Assembly: GCA_902363575.1 (NCBI GenBank) | Contig: CABJAJ010000001.1 | Span: 558,001 to 622,000 of the forward strand | DNA from: Rikenellaceae bacterium | GTDB taxonomy: Bacteria; Bacteroidota; Bacteroidia; Bacteroidales; Rikenellaceae | Direction of reading: 5' to 3' | DNA: 64,000 bases | Part shown: positions 24,804 to 34,782 of the stretch, piece by piece | How the letters are laid out: every line of letters begins with the position of its first letter | Position numbering within the stretch: the stretch's first letter is position 1 | Made by a program: the position numbers and the translations under genes | Notes under the pieces: generated by a model | Database searches by the model: none | Told to the model about the DNA's origin: nothing | The model's input: the letters and a program-made list of their open reading frames with translations, nothing else

Positions 24804-26123
24804 CTACCGGTTTTTGGACGGATTCTGCCGGTTGTCGCGCGCGTCGTGGCGCGTGTCGTCCGGTCGGTCTTCGTCGGGTCGCTGCGGTTGCGGCTGCTCC
24901 GGGGTTGCGCCCCTCCCGCCGTCGTTCGTTTCGCGCCCTTGCGCGGCTGTCCGGCTGTCCGGGTGCCTGTCCTCTTCGGAGGCATCGGTGCTGTCGGCGT
25001 CGGCGTTGTCCGCTACCACCGGCACGAGGGCCTCCACGGGTTTCGATCCGTTCGCCGGAGCGTCCCCGTCGGGGCATACGGCGGTCACGGCGTTGCTCTG
25101 TTCGTACAGATGGGTCTTGTTCTCCTTGTACCAGTTGGAGTGGTCGGGTTTTTCGGGGGAGTCGAACTTGAGCAGCGGCAGCAGGAAGAGCCAGGTGGTG
25201 ATGCAGAAGGGCCCGGTCAGGGTGGCGATGCCCACCGGGGCCATCATCACGTCCATGCCCGCCTGTACGAAGACCGTGACCACGATGCCCAGCAGCGCCC
25301 AGACCGCCGAACGCATGTTGGGCTTATAGAATACCGTCGCCAGTGCGATGGCCGTCAGCACGGGGCTGAAACCGTAAAGTCCGTGGGCGATGTCCGCTCC
25401 GGGCGCTTTGAGGATGAGCGCCACGAACAGGGCCACGGCCGAGCCGATGGCGGCCCACAGCGCGGCCCAGCGGCTGCAAAGGAACAGTCCGATGAGGAAC
25501 AGCGCGCCCGTGACCCATGAATCGATCAGGAAGACCTGGCCTATGCCTTTGAGCCAATAGACGATCAGGTGTCCGAAACCCAGGTTCTCGACCGAGGCGA
25601 AGGCGCCCGGCAGCGACGGTTCGCCCATGTAGGTGTCGGGCAACCCGTGCATGGTGCGTGCGGCCAGCAGGAATATCCAGGTGCAGAAGACGAAGGGGAA
25701 GGTGAACGAATTGACTTTCCAGGGGGCCATGACGTTGTTGAATCCCGTGCGCACCCAGGTCGTCAGGGCCGCGCAGAGAATCAGCGCCAGCCACATCCAC
25801 ACGGTGCTCCCCATGAAGGTCGGAAAGGCGCACCCGACCAGCACGCCGTTGAAGCCCCAGAGCCCTTCGGCTCCGTCCTTGCGCGGCAGGCCGAGCAGGT
25901 AGCCGGTGATCGTCGAGGCGATCACCCCGACCAGCGCACCCCAGGCCACGAGCCCCTGCCCTTCGGCGTAGGCGCCCCAGAAAATGCCGATCATAAAGAG
26001 CAGCCCCGTCCAGGCGCTCCCCTGGAACATGACCTGTCCCGTGCCGCGCAGGAGTTCCTTGACGAACTCGAAAGAGAAGAGATTCGGTTGTCCCGAAACG
26101 GTGATGGTGTTGTTGTTATCCAT
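24804..26123 (-). CDS. Urea transporter (UT family) with long polar C-terminal tail
   Basis: 439 residues. Two homologous membrane halves, each with the UT signature: LWGFNGVLVGCAFPTF (about 88-103) and GLYGFSPVLTAIALATVF (about 244-261). About ten helices in total, forming a passive urea channel in the inner membrane. Residues about 345-439 are a polar, acidic, Arg/Asp/Gln-rich tail with no recognisable domain, absent from typical bacterial UTs. It lies between ureD and nikMN, so urea entry is co-expressed with the enzyme. Confidence 0.92.
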   Translation of the reverse strand: MDNNNTITVSGQPNLFSFEFVKELLRGTGQVMFQGSAWTGLLFMIGIFWGAYAEGQGLVAWGALVGVIASTITGYLLGLPRKDGAEGLWGFNGVLVGCAFPTFMGSTVWMWLALILCAALTTWVRTGFNNVMAPWKVNSFTFPFVFCTWIFLLAARTMHGLPDTYMGEPSLPGAFASVENLGFGHLIVYWLKGIGQVFLIDSWVTGALFLIGLFLCSRWAALWAAIGSAVALFVALILKAPGADIAHGLYGFSPVLTAIALATVFYKPNMRSAVWALLGIVVTVFVQAGMDVMMAPVGIATLTGPFCITTWLFLLPLLKFDSPEKPDHSNWYKENKTHLYEQSNAVTAVCPDGDAPANGSKPVEALVPVVADNADADSTDASEEDRHPDSRTAAQGRETNDGGRGATPEQPQPQRPDEDRPDDTRHDARDNRQNPSKNR

Positions 26124-26155
26124 ATGCTAAAAGTTTTTGATGTTGCAGAATCCAT

Positions 26156-27067
26156 TCAGCGCCACGGAAACTCCTCGGGCAGCGGTCGTCCCTTGACCTG
26201 GGAGCGCACTGCGGAGCAGAATTGCCGGACGCATTTTTTCACGGGCTCCGTTTCGTCGCCCACGACCTTGTAGAGCAGCCCGCACTCGCCCGGAAGTCGC
26301 GTGATGCCCGCCGCCATGCGGCGCCGGGGGTCGATGAAGGCCTCCGTCCGCGCATAGATCTGCTCGGCATGTTCGCGCGGGGTGAGCACCACCACGTTGG
26401 CGAAGACGTCGTAGTCGTCCATCGCTCCGAGCGTGCGGGGCGAGTGGTCGGCAGGCCGCACGACGAACTTTTCGCGGAAAAGCGGTTCGCCGTCGGGCCG
26501 CTCGGCGCGGGTGCAGACCGAGAGCACGTCGTATGCGAAGCGTTCGCCTCCGAAATACTTGCGGCCGCTCATGAACAGCTCGGCATAGAAAAGCGTCGCC
26601 GTCGGGTCGATCCGGATCGAAGTGTCCGAGATGAAGCGCGTGTGGCGGCAGGGGATCGTCGGCTCGGGCAGGAACTCCAGGTAGGCGTCCTCCTCCAGCT
26701 CGAAGGTCTGTTTCAGCCCCGAATAGTTGTAGCGCATCTCGGCCAGCTTGGTCGCGGCGCCGGTCGAAAGGTGCGCATAGGCGCTCCGGCGTACCGTGAA
26801 GTGTTGTTCGTAGCGGTCGCCGTCCACGTTGGGGCCGCCCGACGAGAGGATATAGACGCAGGGCATTTCGGGCATCCCTTCGTCGAAATAGAGCTCCTGC
26901 TGGACGATCAGCGGAGCGTGCCGCTCCCAGTCGCGCATGATCGACTTGCCCTGTCGGTCGAGCTCGAAGCCCAGGTAGAGGTAGCCCGACTTGCCCGGAG
27001 TTCCGACGGGCATCGCCCTGGGCTGCTCCAGGTAGGGGCGCATCTCTTTGGCGAGGGAGAAATTCAT
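26156..27067 (-). CDS. ureD: Urease accessory protein UreD (UreH)
   Basis: 303 residues. Contains UreD features: [62 protein letters not shown]. UreD scaffolds UreF and UreG on apo-urease and channels nickel to the active site. Its ATG overlaps the ureG stop by 4 nt. Cytoplasmic. Confidence 0.94.
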   Translation of the reverse strand: MNFSLAKEMRPYLEQPRAMPVGTPGKSGYLYLGFELDRQGKSIMRDWERHAPLIVQQELYFDEGMPEMPCVYILSSGGPNVDGDRYEQHFTVRRSAYAHLSTGAATKLAEMRYNYSGLKQTFELEEDAYLEFLPEPTIPCRHTRFISDTSIRIDPTATLFYAELFMSGRKYFGGERFAYDVLSVCTRAERPDGEPLFREKFVVRPADHSPRTLGAMDDYDVFANVVVLTPREHAEQIYARTEAFIDPRRRMAAGITRLPGECGLLYKVVGDETEPVKKCVRQFCSAVRSQVKGRPLPEEFPWR

Positions 27068-27720
27068 TGCGCGACGGCTTGTTTTTCGGGTTCGCGCCGG
27101 CTGTCCAGGTCGAACAGGGCCATCTTGCGGATCAGCGCCACCAGCTCTTCGATGCCCTCGCCGGTCATGCAGTTCGTGAAGACGAACGGCTTGCCCGGAC
27201 GCATGAGCTCCGAGTCGCGGCGCATGACCTCCAGGTCGGCGTGGACATAGGGTGCCAGGTCGGTTTTGTTGATGACCAGAATGTCCGACTGCGAGATGCC
27301 GGGGCCGTCCTTGCGGGGGATCTTGTCGCCTGCGGCCACGTCGATCACATAGATGAAGAAGTCCACCAGCGCCGGGCTGAAGGTGAGGGTCAGGTTGTCG
27401 CCACCCGACTCGATCAGCACCACATCCCCGTCGGGAAAGCGGGCCTCCATCTCTTCGACGGCGGCAATGTTCATCGAGGGGTCTTCGCGCACGGCCGTAT
27501 GGGGGCAGGCGCCGGTCTCCACGCCGATGATGCGCTCCTCGACCAGCACGCCCCGGAGCATCTTGCGCACGTGTTTGGCGTCTTCGGTGGTCACAACATC
27601 ATTGGTGATGACCAGCACTTTGTAGCCCATCTCCAACAGGCGCGGGGTGATGGCCTCGATCAGGGCCGTTTTTCCGGAACCGACGGGCCCGCCGATTCCT
27701 ATTCTGCATGTATTGCTCAT
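27064..27720 (-). CDS. ureG: Urease accessory GTPase UreG
   Basis: 218 residues. SIMIBI-class GTPase with P-loop GGPVGSGKT (10-18), EDPSMN, the invariant CPH nickel motif in [21 protein letters not shown], and NKTDLAPYV for guanine recognition. It delivers Ni2+ to urease with GTP hydrolysis. It sits between ureF and ureD. Confidence 0.96.
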   Translation of the reverse strand: MSNTCRIGIGGPVGSGKTALIEAITPRLLEMGYKVLVITNDVVTTEDAKHVRKMLRGVLVEERIIGVETGACPHTAVREDPSMNIAAVEEMEARFPDGDVVLIESGGDNLTLTFSPALVDFFIYVIDVAAGDKIPRKDGPGISQSDILVINKTDLAPYVHADLEVMRRDSELMRPGKPFVFTNCMTGEGIEELVALIRKMALFDLDSRREPEKQAVAQ

Positions 27721-27730
27721 TGCTAAGGAT

Positions 27731-28438
27731 TTAGTTCATAAACATTCGTTGGGTGCCTTTCTCATGGAGGGAGGCCAGGATGTCGATCTGCGGCGTGAAG
27801 GTGAACATGTCCTCCGGCTCCAGCTCGGCGGTTTCGGCATAGAGCGCCTCCGTTCCCTCGCCGATCCGCCAGAGGATGCGCTGCGTGTCGTAGTGCGATA
27901 CCCTCACGCAGCGCAGGGCGGCGCTGAGCACCATGTTGGCGGCGCCGTACTGCTGGGAGCAGAAGAGCTCCCGTTCACCCACTCCGGCGGCCGAAAAGAC
28001 GATGCCCTGTGCGACGGGGTAGGTGCCGGGGGTGCGCTGCTCCCCGATCATGCGGAGCCATCTCTCCAGCGGCTCGTCATGCAGGATGTGCAGTGCCAGC
28101 TCGGCCAGTTTCTTGCCCATGCGCCGCGTCATCAGCCGGGCCTCTTCGTTCATCTTGCAGAGGATGAGCTGCCGGTCGGCCTCCGTCACCCCCTCGAACC
28201 GGGCCGCCCGGTGGCTGCGCCACGCGTGGATCGCCGCGATGCCGTCGGTGAAGGCCGCCTGACGGACGATCTCGCGGGTGAAGGCCTCGAGCGTTGCGGC
28301 GTCATGCACCAGACGTTCCGTGGCTGCCGTCTCCAATCCGTTGGAGAACGAAAAGGTGCCGACGGGAAAGGCCGAGTCGGTGAACTGGAGCAGCCGCATG
28401 ACGGTCGCGGCGTCGGCGGACTTAATCGGCGTGGACAT
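27731..28438 (-). CDS. ureF: Urease accessory protein UreF
   Basis: 235 residues, all-helical. Typical UreF motifs: [21 protein letters not shown] at the N-terminus, [10 protein letters not shown], and the C-terminal region [23 protein letters not shown]. UreF bridges UreD and UreG. Its start overlaps the ureE end by 17 bp. Confidence 0.93.
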   Translation of the reverse strand: MSTPIKSADAATVMRLLQFTDSAFPVGTFSFSNGLETAATERLVHDAATLEAFTREIVRQAAFTDGIAAIHAWRSHRAARFEGVTEADRQLILCKMNEEARLMTRRMGKKLAELALHILHDEPLERWLRMIGEQRTPGTYPVAQGIVFSAAGVGERELFCSQQYGAANMVLSAALRCVRVSHYDTQRILWRIGEGTEALYAETAELEPEDMFTFTPQIDILASLHEKGTQRMFMN

Positions 28439-29021
28439 GCTCGCGCGGGTGTTCTTCGGGATGATGGTGGTGGTGATGTACGTCGCTGTCGGGGCCCGTG
28501 CCGCCGAACAGCCGGCGGATTTCGTGGGGCGCGAGGTAGGGAATCACCTCCCTGCCGGGCTGGAACGAGAAGCTGATGCCCTCGATATGGTGGGTGCGCA
28601 TGACGCTCTCCATCACTTTCCTGTCCACGGTGAGGGGGACGTAAACCCGCGTCCCCTTGACTACGGCCGGCCAGTGCTGGTTGCCGATCGCGTGGCCCAG
28701 CTCCACGGCCGTGTGGATGATCTGCTCGGGCGCCTGTGTCGCCAGCTCGCCCAGTTCGATCACCAGCACGTCGCTCAGGGCGATGCGTATGGCGACAATG
28801 CGCCGTTCAGCGGGCCGGTAGTCGATGATGTCGCCGCCGAGCAGTTGCGAATGGCGCTTGAGCGCCACGGCATATTCGTTGTCCCGGTCGCTGCGGACGA
28901 CAAAACGGCTCTTCTGCGCCGTCCACTGGTCCAGGTCGATGGTTTCGATTTCGGCACCTTCGGCCCGTTCGCGCCATGCCGGGTCGTCGAGGTTGCCGAT
29001 GATTTCGGTATAGATTTTCAT
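28422..29021 (-). CDS. ureE: Urease nickel metallochaperone UreE
   Basis: 199 residues from the ATG at 29021 (an upstream ATG at 29066 is less likely). N-terminal peptide-binding domain, then the metal-binding domain with GHAIGNQHWPAVV and RTHHIEGISFSF. The C-terminus is a His-rich nickel-storage tail ([18 protein letters not shown]). It is the intracellular partner of the nickel importer encoded in the same operon. Confidence 0.93.
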   Translation of the reverse strand: MKIYTEIIGNLDDPAWRERAEGAEIETIDLDQWTAQKSRFVVRSDRDNEYAVALKRHSQLLGGDIIDYRPAERRIVAIRIALSDVLVIELGELATQAPEQIIHTAVELGHAIGNQHWPAVVKGTRVYVPLTVDRKVMESVMRTHHIEGISFSFQPGREVIPYLAPHEIRRLFGGTGPDSDVHHHHHHPEEHPREHVHAD

Positions 29022-29103
29022 TTGCGATTGTTTGGTTCGTGTGAAAAATTTGCCTCGGGAGCGCACCCGATCGTGCGCTCCCGGGACAAAACAGGAGAGG
29101 GAT

Positions 29104-30822
29104 TCAACTGAAGAAGTAGAGCTGGCTCAGCGGGAACTCCCTGGCGGGTTTCACGTAGGCCCTCACTCCGTTCACCAGCACGTCGAACGTCTCGGGATTG
29201 ACGTCGATGCGGGGCATGCCGCCGTTGCGCACCATATCGTATTTGGTGAGCTGGCGGGTGCGGCGTACCGGCAGGACATGGCGCTCCAGGCGCAGCCGCT
29301 CCTTGATGCCGCTCTGCCATGCCGCGTTCGAGACGAACGAGATGCCCGTGCGGGGCAGCTCCCTGCCGAAAGCGCCGAACATCGGACGGTAATAGCAGGG
29401 CTGCGGCGTGGGGAGCGAAGCGTTGGGATCGCCCATGTTGGCCCAGTTAATCAGACCGTTCTTGATGACCAGCTTGGGCTTGGTGCCGAAGAACTGCGGC
29501 TCCCACAGCACCAGGTCGGCGATTTTGCCCTTGGCGATCGAGCCGAGGTAGTCCGAGACGCCGAACGTGATGGCCGGGTTGATGGTGATTTTGGCCAGGT
29601 AGCGCAGCACGCGGAAGTTGTCGTTTCCGTCGGCATCCTCCTGCAGCTTGCCGACGGCGCCTTTCATGAAAGAGGCCATCTGGAACGAGCGCAGGAACGA
29701 TTCGCCGATGCGACCCATGGCCTGCGAGTCCGACGAGACCATCGACAGGACGCCCAGGTCGTGCAGCACGTTTTCGGCGGCCTGCGTCTCGGGACGCACG
29801 CGGCTCTCGGCGAATGCCACATCGGAGGGGATCTTCGGGTTGAGGTTGTGGCAGACCATAATCATGTCGAACAGCTCGGCCTGGGAGTTGATGCCGAACG
29901 GCAGGGTCGGGTTGGTCGAGGAGGGGAGCACATAGGGCATCGACGCCACTTTCAGCAGGTCGGGCGCATGGCCGCCGCCGGCCCCCTCGGTGTGGTAGGT
30001 GTGGATCGTGCGGCCGTCCATCGCGGCGATCGAGTCCTCGACGTAACCGCCTTCGTTGAGCGTGTCGGTATGGATCGCCACCTGCACGTCGTAACGGTCG
30101 GCCACGCCCAGCGCGGTGCGGATGGCCGCGGGGGTCGAGCCCCAGTCCTCGTGAATCTTCAGACCGCAGGCACCGGCCTCGATCTGCTCCTCGAGCGGCT
30201 CGTTCATCGAGCAGTTGCCCTTGCCCAGCAGACCGACGTTTACGGGGAGCCCTTCGAGTGCCTGGAGAATCTGTTCGATGTTCCAGCGGCCCGAGGTGAT
30301 GGTGGTGCCGTTGCTGCCGTCGGTCGGACCCACGCCGCCGCCGAACAGGGTGGTGATGCCGTTGCTCAGGCAGGCGTAAGCCTGCTGCGGGGAGATCATG
30401 TGCACGTGGCCGTCGATGCCGGCGGCGGTGAGGATCAGATGCTCGCCCGAGATGGCGTCGGTCGCCGCGCTGGTCACCAGATCGGGGTGCACGCCGTGCA
30501 TGATGTTGGGGTTGCCCGATTTGCCGATGCCGGCGATCTTGCCGTCCTTGACACCCACGTCGGCCTTCACGACCCCCAGCAGGGGGTCGATGACCGTCAC
30601 GTTGGTGATTACCAGATCGAGCGAGCCCTCTTTCGAGGTCATCGTGTTGGCCAGCCCCATGCCGTCGCGCAGGGTCTTGCCGCCGCCGTAAACCACTTCG
30701 TCGCCGTACTCGCGCAGGTCTTTCTCGATCTCTACATAGAGATCGGTGTTGCCCAGACGGATTTTGTCGCCCACGGTAGGGCCGAACAGGTTGTTGTATT
30801 CCTGACGTGATATCGTAGCCAT
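29104..30822 (-). CDS. ureC: Urease alpha subunit UreC
   Basis: 572 residues, the usual length. All active-site residues are present at a constant +5 offset from Klebsiella urease: His139 and His141, carbamylated Lys222 in GLKIHEDWG, His224, His251, His277, flap Cys324-His325 (MVCHNLN) and Asp365 in SSDSQAMG. Catalyses urea hydrolysis to ammonia and carbamate. Starts 6 nt after ureB. The residue after the flap His is Asn rather than the common second His, which is not catalytic. Confidence 0.97.
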   Translation of the reverse strand: MATISRQEYNNLFGPTVGDKIRLGNTDLYVEIEKDLREYGDEVVYGGGKTLRDGMGLANTMTSKEGSLDLVITNVTVIDPLLGVVKADVGVKDGKIAGIGKSGNPNIMHGVHPDLVTSAATDAISGEHLILTAAGIDGHVHMISPQQAYACLSNGITTLFGGGVGPTDGSNGTTITSGRWNIEQILQALEGLPVNVGLLGKGNCSMNEPLEEQIEAGACGLKIHEDWGSTPAAIRTALGVADRYDVQVAIHTDTLNEGGYVEDSIAAMDGRTIHTYHTEGAGGGHAPDLLKVASMPYVLPSSTNPTLPFGINSQAELFDMIMVCHNLNPKIPSDVAFAESRVRPETQAAENVLHDLGVLSMVSSDSQAMGRIGESFLRSFQMASFMKGAVGKLQEDADGNDNFRVLRYLAKITINPAITFGVSDYLGSIAKGKIADLVLWEPQFFGTKPKLVIKNGLINWANMGDPNASLPTPQPCYYRPMFGAFGRELPRTGISFVSNAAWQSGIKERLRLERHVLPVRRTRQLTKYDMVRNGGMPRIDVNPETFDVLVNGVRAYVKPAREFPLSQLYFFS

Positions 30823-30828
30823 AAGTCG

Positions 30829-31470
30829 TTAGTTTTTGTGGTTCTGGTTCGTTTGCGGAGCGGCCTGTCCGTTTTGGGCGTTCTGTCCGTTCTGTCCGTT
30901 TTGTGCCTGTTGGCCGTCCTGTCCGTTTTGTGCCTGTTGGCCGTCCTGTCCGTTCCGGGCGTTTTGTCCGGTCGCGGCGTCCCCCTGCCCGGAGACCTTG
31001 AAACCCCGGTTGCGCACTTTGCGCAGGGCGCGCAGGCGTGCGGGGAAATAGGTGGGAGCGTCCTCGTCGCCGGTGTAACCCATCACCAGGCCGTTGAAGC
31101 CGATCACCCGGCGTTTGCCGGCGTAGGCGACGACTTCGACCTCTTTCTGGTCGCCCGGCTCGAAGCGGATGGCCGTCGTCGCGGGGATGTTCAGGTGGCA
31201 GCCGAAGGTGATGTCGCGGTCGAAATCGAGGTAGCGGTTGACCTCGAAGAAATGGAAGTGCGACCCGACCTGAATGGGACGATCGCCCGTGTTGCGCACG
31301 GTCACTTTGACGGTGCGGCGCCCCGTGTTGTATTCGATGGGATCGCTCAGGAGGATTTCGCCGCCGACGGCGACCGGTTGCTCGGGCCGGAACCCCGGCT
31401 TATTGGGATAAAGGCTTGCCGCCTGCTGCTGTTGCTGCTGCGGGGCGGGAGCGGAATGTTGGTTGTTCAT
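30829..31470 (-). CDS. ureB: Urease beta subunit UreB with low-complexity tail
   Basis: 213 residues, about twice the normal length of UreB. The core (about 25-150) is typical: [64 protein letters not shown]. It is preceded by a polyglutamine-containing extension (six Gln) and followed by a tail (about 155-213) of Asn-Gly-Gln and Asp-Gly-Gln-Gln-Ala-Gln units encoded by a 27-bp tandem repeat. The tail would project from the enzyme surface. Confidence 0.93.
   Translation of the reverse strand: MNNQHSAPAPQQQQQQAASLYPNKPGFRPEQPVAVGGEILLSDPIEYNTGRRTVKVTVRNTGDRPIQVGSHFHFFEVNRYLDFDRDITFGCHLNIPATTAIRFEPGDQKEVEVVAYAGKRRVIGFNGLVMGYTGDEDAPTYFPARLRALRKVRNRGFKVSGQGDAATGQNARNGQDGQQAQNGQDGQQAQNGQNGQNAQNGQAAPQTNQNHKN
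30870..30970 (-). repeat. Tandem repeats encoding the UreB tail
   Basis: A 27-bp unit (plus-strand start TGTCCGTTTTGTGCC) occurs twice in tandem, flanked by partial copies of its TGTCCGTT half. It encodes Gly-Gln-Asn-rich units. Such exact DNA repeats expand and contract by slippage, so the tail length may vary between strains. Confidence 0.75.
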
Positions 31471-31490
31471 GGATGCGGATGTTTTTTAGA

Positions 31491-31793
31491 TTATTTGATC
31501 GGATGGTGGATGCTCACCAGACGGGAGCCGTCGGTGAAGACCGCTTCGACCTGCAGCAGGTCGATCATGTCGGCGACGCCCTCCATGACGTCGTCCTTAC
31601 GGAGCACGCTGGCCGCGCCCTTCATCACCTCCTCCACGGTCTTGCCTTCGCGGGCTCCTTCCAGCGCCGTCGAGGTGATGTAGGCCACCGCTTCCGGATA
31701 GTTGAGTTTGAGCCCTTTCTTCATGCGTCGTTCGGCGATCATGCCGAGTGAAAGCAGCATCAACTTGTCGATTTCTTTCGGTGTCAAATGCAT
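31491..31793 (-). CDS. ureA: Urease gamma subunit UreA
   Basis: 100 residues from the ATG at 31793 ([13 protein letters not shown]), the standard UreA length and start. Contains [10 protein letters not shown] and EGARegion [13 protein letters not shown]. First gene of the eleven-gene leftward urease operon. The 178 bp to crcB contain its promoter; a partial -7 match lies around 31887-31895. Confidence 0.96.
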   Translation of the reverse strand: MHLTPKEIDKLMLLSLGMIAERRMKKGLKLNYPEAVAYITSTALEGAREGKTVEEVMKGAASVLRKDDVMEGVADMIDLLQVEAVFTDGSRLVSIHHPIK

Positions 31794-31971
31794 AATATGA
31801 ATTTTAATGGTTAATGGTTCCACATGGTCCGCCATGCCTGCGGCGCGAGGTCGCCTGCGGGCGCGTATTACGGTATGCGTTCGGTCAAAACATATGCCAC
31901 AGCCCGGGGCGGAGGTGGCATCGTATTTGAAAGAGACCGGCCGGACTGGAAATCAACTCAAATCGTGCATT

Positions 31972-32349
31972 ATGTTCAAAGCAATGATCATCGCCGGTTT
32001 CGGCGGATTCATCGGCACCTGCCTGCGCTTTCTGACGGGTAAGTTCGCCCACTATCTCTGTGCCTCGGCCTTTCCGTGGGGTACGTTCGCGGTGAATATC
32101 ATCGGCAGTTTCATCATCGGCATCTTTTTCGGGATGGCGGAGAAAACCCACCTGATTTCGCCCTCGATGAACGTCTTTCTGATTACCGGATTCTGCGGGG
32201 GCTTCACCACGTTCTCCTCTTTCGCCGATGATATGTACCTGCTGCTCAAAGGCAGCCATTGGCTCTATTTCATCCTCTACGTCGTGCTGAGTTTCGCGCT
32301 GGGGCTGCTGCTCGTCTGGCTCGGGCGCTCGCTCATCAAGGCATCCTGA
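31972..32349 (+). CDS. crcB: Fluoride exporter CrcB/FluC
   Basis: 125 residues, four helices. Motifs GGFIGTCLRFL, WGTFAVNIIGSF and GFCGGFTTFSSF are diagnostic for Fluc channels. The start at 31972 removes a non-hydrophobic extension. I found no fluoride-riboswitch motif in the short upstream region. It forms a dual-topology dimer in the inner membrane. Confidence 0.95.
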   Translation: MFKAMIIAGFGGFIGTCLRFLTGKFAHYLCASAFPWGTFAVNIIGSFIIGIFFGMAEKTHLISPSMNVFLITGFCGGFTTFSSFADDMYLLLKGSHWLYFILYVVLSFALGLLLVWLGRSLIKAS

Positions 32350-32415
32350 CGGCAGGGGCCTTTTCGGTCTGCGGACGCATGACGTGCGGAATGTTTTTTG
32401 CGCTCCTCCCGCGTG

Positions 32416-32868
32416 ATGGCGAAATCGAAAAAAAGAACCGAGGGGATGGCGTTTTTCCGGCCCGAACGGGCGGAGGGGGCGGAGGCGCCGCTCGCCCAGA
32501 GTGGCGTGCACGCGGGATTCCCCTCGCCGGCGGACGACTTCATCGAACGGCGGCTCGACCTGGGCCGGGCCCTGGTGCCCCATCCCGAAGCGACCTTCTT
32601 CGCGCGTGTCGAGGGGGATTCGATGAAGGACGAGTGCATCGAGGACGGCGACCTGCTCGTAGTGGACAAATCCGTCGAGGCGGCCGACGGCGACCTGACG
32701 GTCTCCTACCTCGACGGGGAGTTCACCCTGAAGAGAATCCGTCTGCGCGAAGGGAAAATCCGCCTCGTACCCGCCAATCCCCGCTATGAAATGATCGAGG
32801 TGACCCCCGAAAACGACTTTTCGGTCTGGGGCGTGGTGACCTTCGTGGTAAAGAAGGTCGGCCGGTAG
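32416..32868 (+). CDS. umuD: UmuD-like S24 self-cleaving peptidase
   Basis: 150 residues. LexA/UmuD fold with cleavage site Ala33-Gly34 (VHAGFPSPAD), nucleophile Ser69 in EGDSMKD and general base Lys106 in TLKRI. Self-cleavage on RecA filaments yields UmuD' for translesion polymerase V. The start at 32416 is the second ATG of the frame. Its partner umuC follows after 155 bp. Confidence 0.94.
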   Translation: MAKSKKRTEGMAFFRPERAEGAEAPLAQSGVHAGFPSPADDFIERRLDLGRALVPHPEATFFARVEGDSMKDECIEDGDLLVVDKSVEAADGDLTVSYLDGEFTLKRIRLREGKIRLVPANPRYEMIEVTPENDFSVWGVVTFVVKKVGR

Positions 32869-33023
32869 CGGGGGACGTGGCAGCGGGGCCGGCGGATCGA
32901 CCTCCCGTGCCGGCGTTTTGCGATTCCTGCGGGCGGTTCCGGGACGTGTGTGCGGTAATTTTTATGCGGGAGACAATGGCGGGCCGCCTTTTTCCGTTTC
33001 TTTATCCCGCGAATCGCTGACCT

Positions 33024-34283
33024 ATGTACGGACTTGCCGACTGCAACAACTTCTACGCTTCGTGCGAACGGGTGTTCGACCCTTCGCTCGCGGGGCGTCC
33101 CGTGGTCGTGCTCTCGAATAACGACGGCTGCGTGATCGCCCGCTCGAACGAAGCCAAAGCCCTCGGGATCGGGATGGGCGTGCCCTATTTTCAGATCCGG
33201 GAGCTGGCCGCGCGCGGCGGCGTAGCGGTCTTCTCCTCCAATTTCGTGCTTTACGGGGATATGTCGGAGCGGGTGATGGACACCCTGCGGTCGCTGGTGC
33301 CCCGCACGGAGGTCTATTCCATCGACGAAGCATTTCTTTGCTTCGACCAGACGGACCCCCGCGCGCTCGGCGAGTTCGGTCGGCGGATTGCCCACACCGT
33401 GCGCCGCAACACGGGTATTCCCGTCAGCCTGGGCATCGCCCCCACCAAGACGCTGGCTAAGATCGCCAGCAAGCTCTGCAAACAATACCCCAAACTCGAC
33501 GGCTGCTGCTGCATGTACCGACAGAAGGATATCGAAAAGGTGCTGCGCGGATTTCCCGTCGGCGACATCTGGGGCATCGGCCGGCGCCATGCGGAGCGGC
33601 TGCGCCGCCGGGGTGTCGCAACGGCCTGGGATTTCACGCGGCTGACGCCCGAATGGGTGCGCCGCGAGATGGCCGTCACGGGCCTGCGGACGTGGCAGGA
33701 GCTGCGGGGCGAACCCTGTTTCGGGCTGGAGACCGCCCCCGTGCGCAAGCAGCAGATCTGCGTCTCGCGTACCTTCGCCCGCGACATCTCCGATCCCGAG
33801 GAGCTGCGCCGCGACCTGACGCTCTTCGCCGCCCGCTGCGGCGAGAAGCTGCGCGGACAGGGATCGCTCTGTTCCGAAGTGCGGGTTTTTCTGCTCACCA
33901 ACCGTTTTCTGGCCGATGCCGAACCTCGCTACGATACGGCCCTTGCGCGGCTGCCCGTGCCGACGGACAGCACGCTCGACCTGTCGCGCGAAGTCGGGAC
34001 CCTGCTGCGGCGGATCGTCCGTCCGGGGACGGCCTACAAACGGGGCGGGGTGATCCTCTCCGAATTGCAGGGGGCCGACGGCGTGCAGGCGGACCTGTTC
34101 GATGCACCCGACCGGGCTCGCCACACCCGTCTGATGGAGACGATGGATCGCGTGAACCGGCGTTTCGGCCGCAACATGCTCTATGTCGCGGCACAGGGCC
34201 GCGACCCGTATGCCATGCACCGCGAGCACCTGAGTCCCGGCTATACGACCGACTGGAACGACATCATTACCGTGCGGGTGTAG
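33024..34283 (+). CDS. umuC: Translesion DNA polymerase V subunit UmuC
   Basis: 419 residues, Y-family polymerase. Metal ligands Asp6 ([13 protein letters not shown]), and Asp101-Glu102 in YSIDEAF. HhH region [18 protein letters not shown], and the UmuC-type C-terminal domain (about 300-419). It acts with UmuD' in SOS mutagenesis. Placed directly after umuD. Confidence 0.95.
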   Translation: MYGLADCNNFYASCERVFDPSLAGRPVVVLSNNDGCVIARSNEAKALGIGMGVPYFQIRELAARGGVAVFSSNFVLYGDMSERVMDTLRSLVPRTEVYSIDEAFLCFDQTDPRALGEFGRRIAHTVRRNTGIPVSLGIAPTKTLAKIASKLCKQYPKLDGCCCMYRQKDIEKVLRGFPVGDIWGIGRRHAERLRRRGVATAWDFTRLTPEWVRREMAVTGLRTWQELRGEPCFGLETAPVRKQQICVSRTFARDISDPEELRRDLTLFAARCGEKLRGQGSLCSEVRVFLLTNRFLADAEPRYDTALARLPVPTDSTLDLSREVGTLLRRIVRPGTAYKRGGVILSELQGADGVQADLFDAPDRARHTRLMETMDRVNRRFGRNMLYVAAQGRDPYAMHREHLSPGYTTDWNDIITVRV

Positions 34284-34512
34284 CTTCCGCGCATGCGGGG
34301 CCCGGAGGGGCTTTTCCCTTCCTGCGGCAGCACGTCATGCCCGATTTACGCATCGTCTCCGATGGCGCGGGCTGCGGTGTTCCGCCCGGTCGCAAAACCG
34401 CCGGGAACGGTTCGCAGGCCGCGGGTGCTTTCGCTTTGGCATGGGATTTGTTTTTGTTTGAAGCAACTGTGTCGGAGTACAGATCCGATTCAGTGAGGTT
34501 TCTTCATTTATT
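34284..34512. other. Gene-free spacer after umuC
   Basis: No ORF with recognisable product. The convergent and small-RNA-like elements that follow (34513-34588 and 34710-34728) are listed separately; nothing else is seen between 34284 and the end of purB. Confidence 0.4.
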
Positions 34513-34588
34513 TAAGTTTGGGTTAGTAGTTTTAGGAGGGCAACCTCCGAGGGCAGGAGGCAATCGTGAGATTCCCTCCTGTTTTTTT
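34513..34588 (+). ncRNA. Candidate small RNA with two alternative hairpins
   Basis: TAAGTTTG (34513-34520) matches the -7 consensus, although no -33 TTTG is seen at the expected distance. About 15 nt later GGAGG (34535-34539) pairs with CCTCC (34544-34548), and CAGGAGG (34554-34560) pairs with CCTCCTG (34575-34581) followed by seven T. The GGAGG/CCTCC segments can also pair with each other, as in an attenuator. A short transcript ending in this terminator is plausible; there is no ORF downstream. Confidence 0.4.
34554..34588 (+). terminator. Intrinsic terminator
   Basis: 7-bp stem CAGGAGG/CCTCCTG with a 14-nt loop and a seven-T run. It ends either the candidate small RNA or read-through from umuC. 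Confidence 0.7.
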
Positions 34589-34709
34589 ATGCGTGTCGGC
34601 GTGGGGCGCCGTCCGGTACGGAATCCATGCGCAAGGCGATTTTCCGGTCGTGCCCAGCCGGTTATCCGGCGGAAAAGTCCGGCCGAAACAGCCGGAACGA
34701 ACGAAAACG

Positions 34710-34728
34710 GGCGGGCCTGAGCCCGCCT
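34710..34728 (-). terminator. Terminator-like hairpin after purB
   Basis: GCGGGC (34711-34716) pairs with GCCCGC (34721-34726) around CTGA, followed on the minus strand by a short T-rich stretch. It lies 55 nt past the purB stop. Confidence 0.5.
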
Positions 34729-34782
34729 GGATAGGAATGGTTGCCGACCGGATGACCGGACGGTTTGCCCGGTTTCCTGCGC

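Noticed and set aside
24802..25077. N-terminal extension of NikM.
   Set aside because: The extension is the wrong frame of the urea transporter tail; the NikM signature needs its native N-terminus at MHM.
29032..30810. Long plus-strand ORF opposite ureC (and similar ones opposite the TonB receptor, OstA-like and MlaF genes).
   Set aside because: These are antisense shadows of conserved genes in a GC-rich genome; their translations have no domain features.
31794..31971. Fluoride riboswitch upstream of crcB.
   Set aside because: The conserved GGnGAUGG-type core and its partner stem are not visible.
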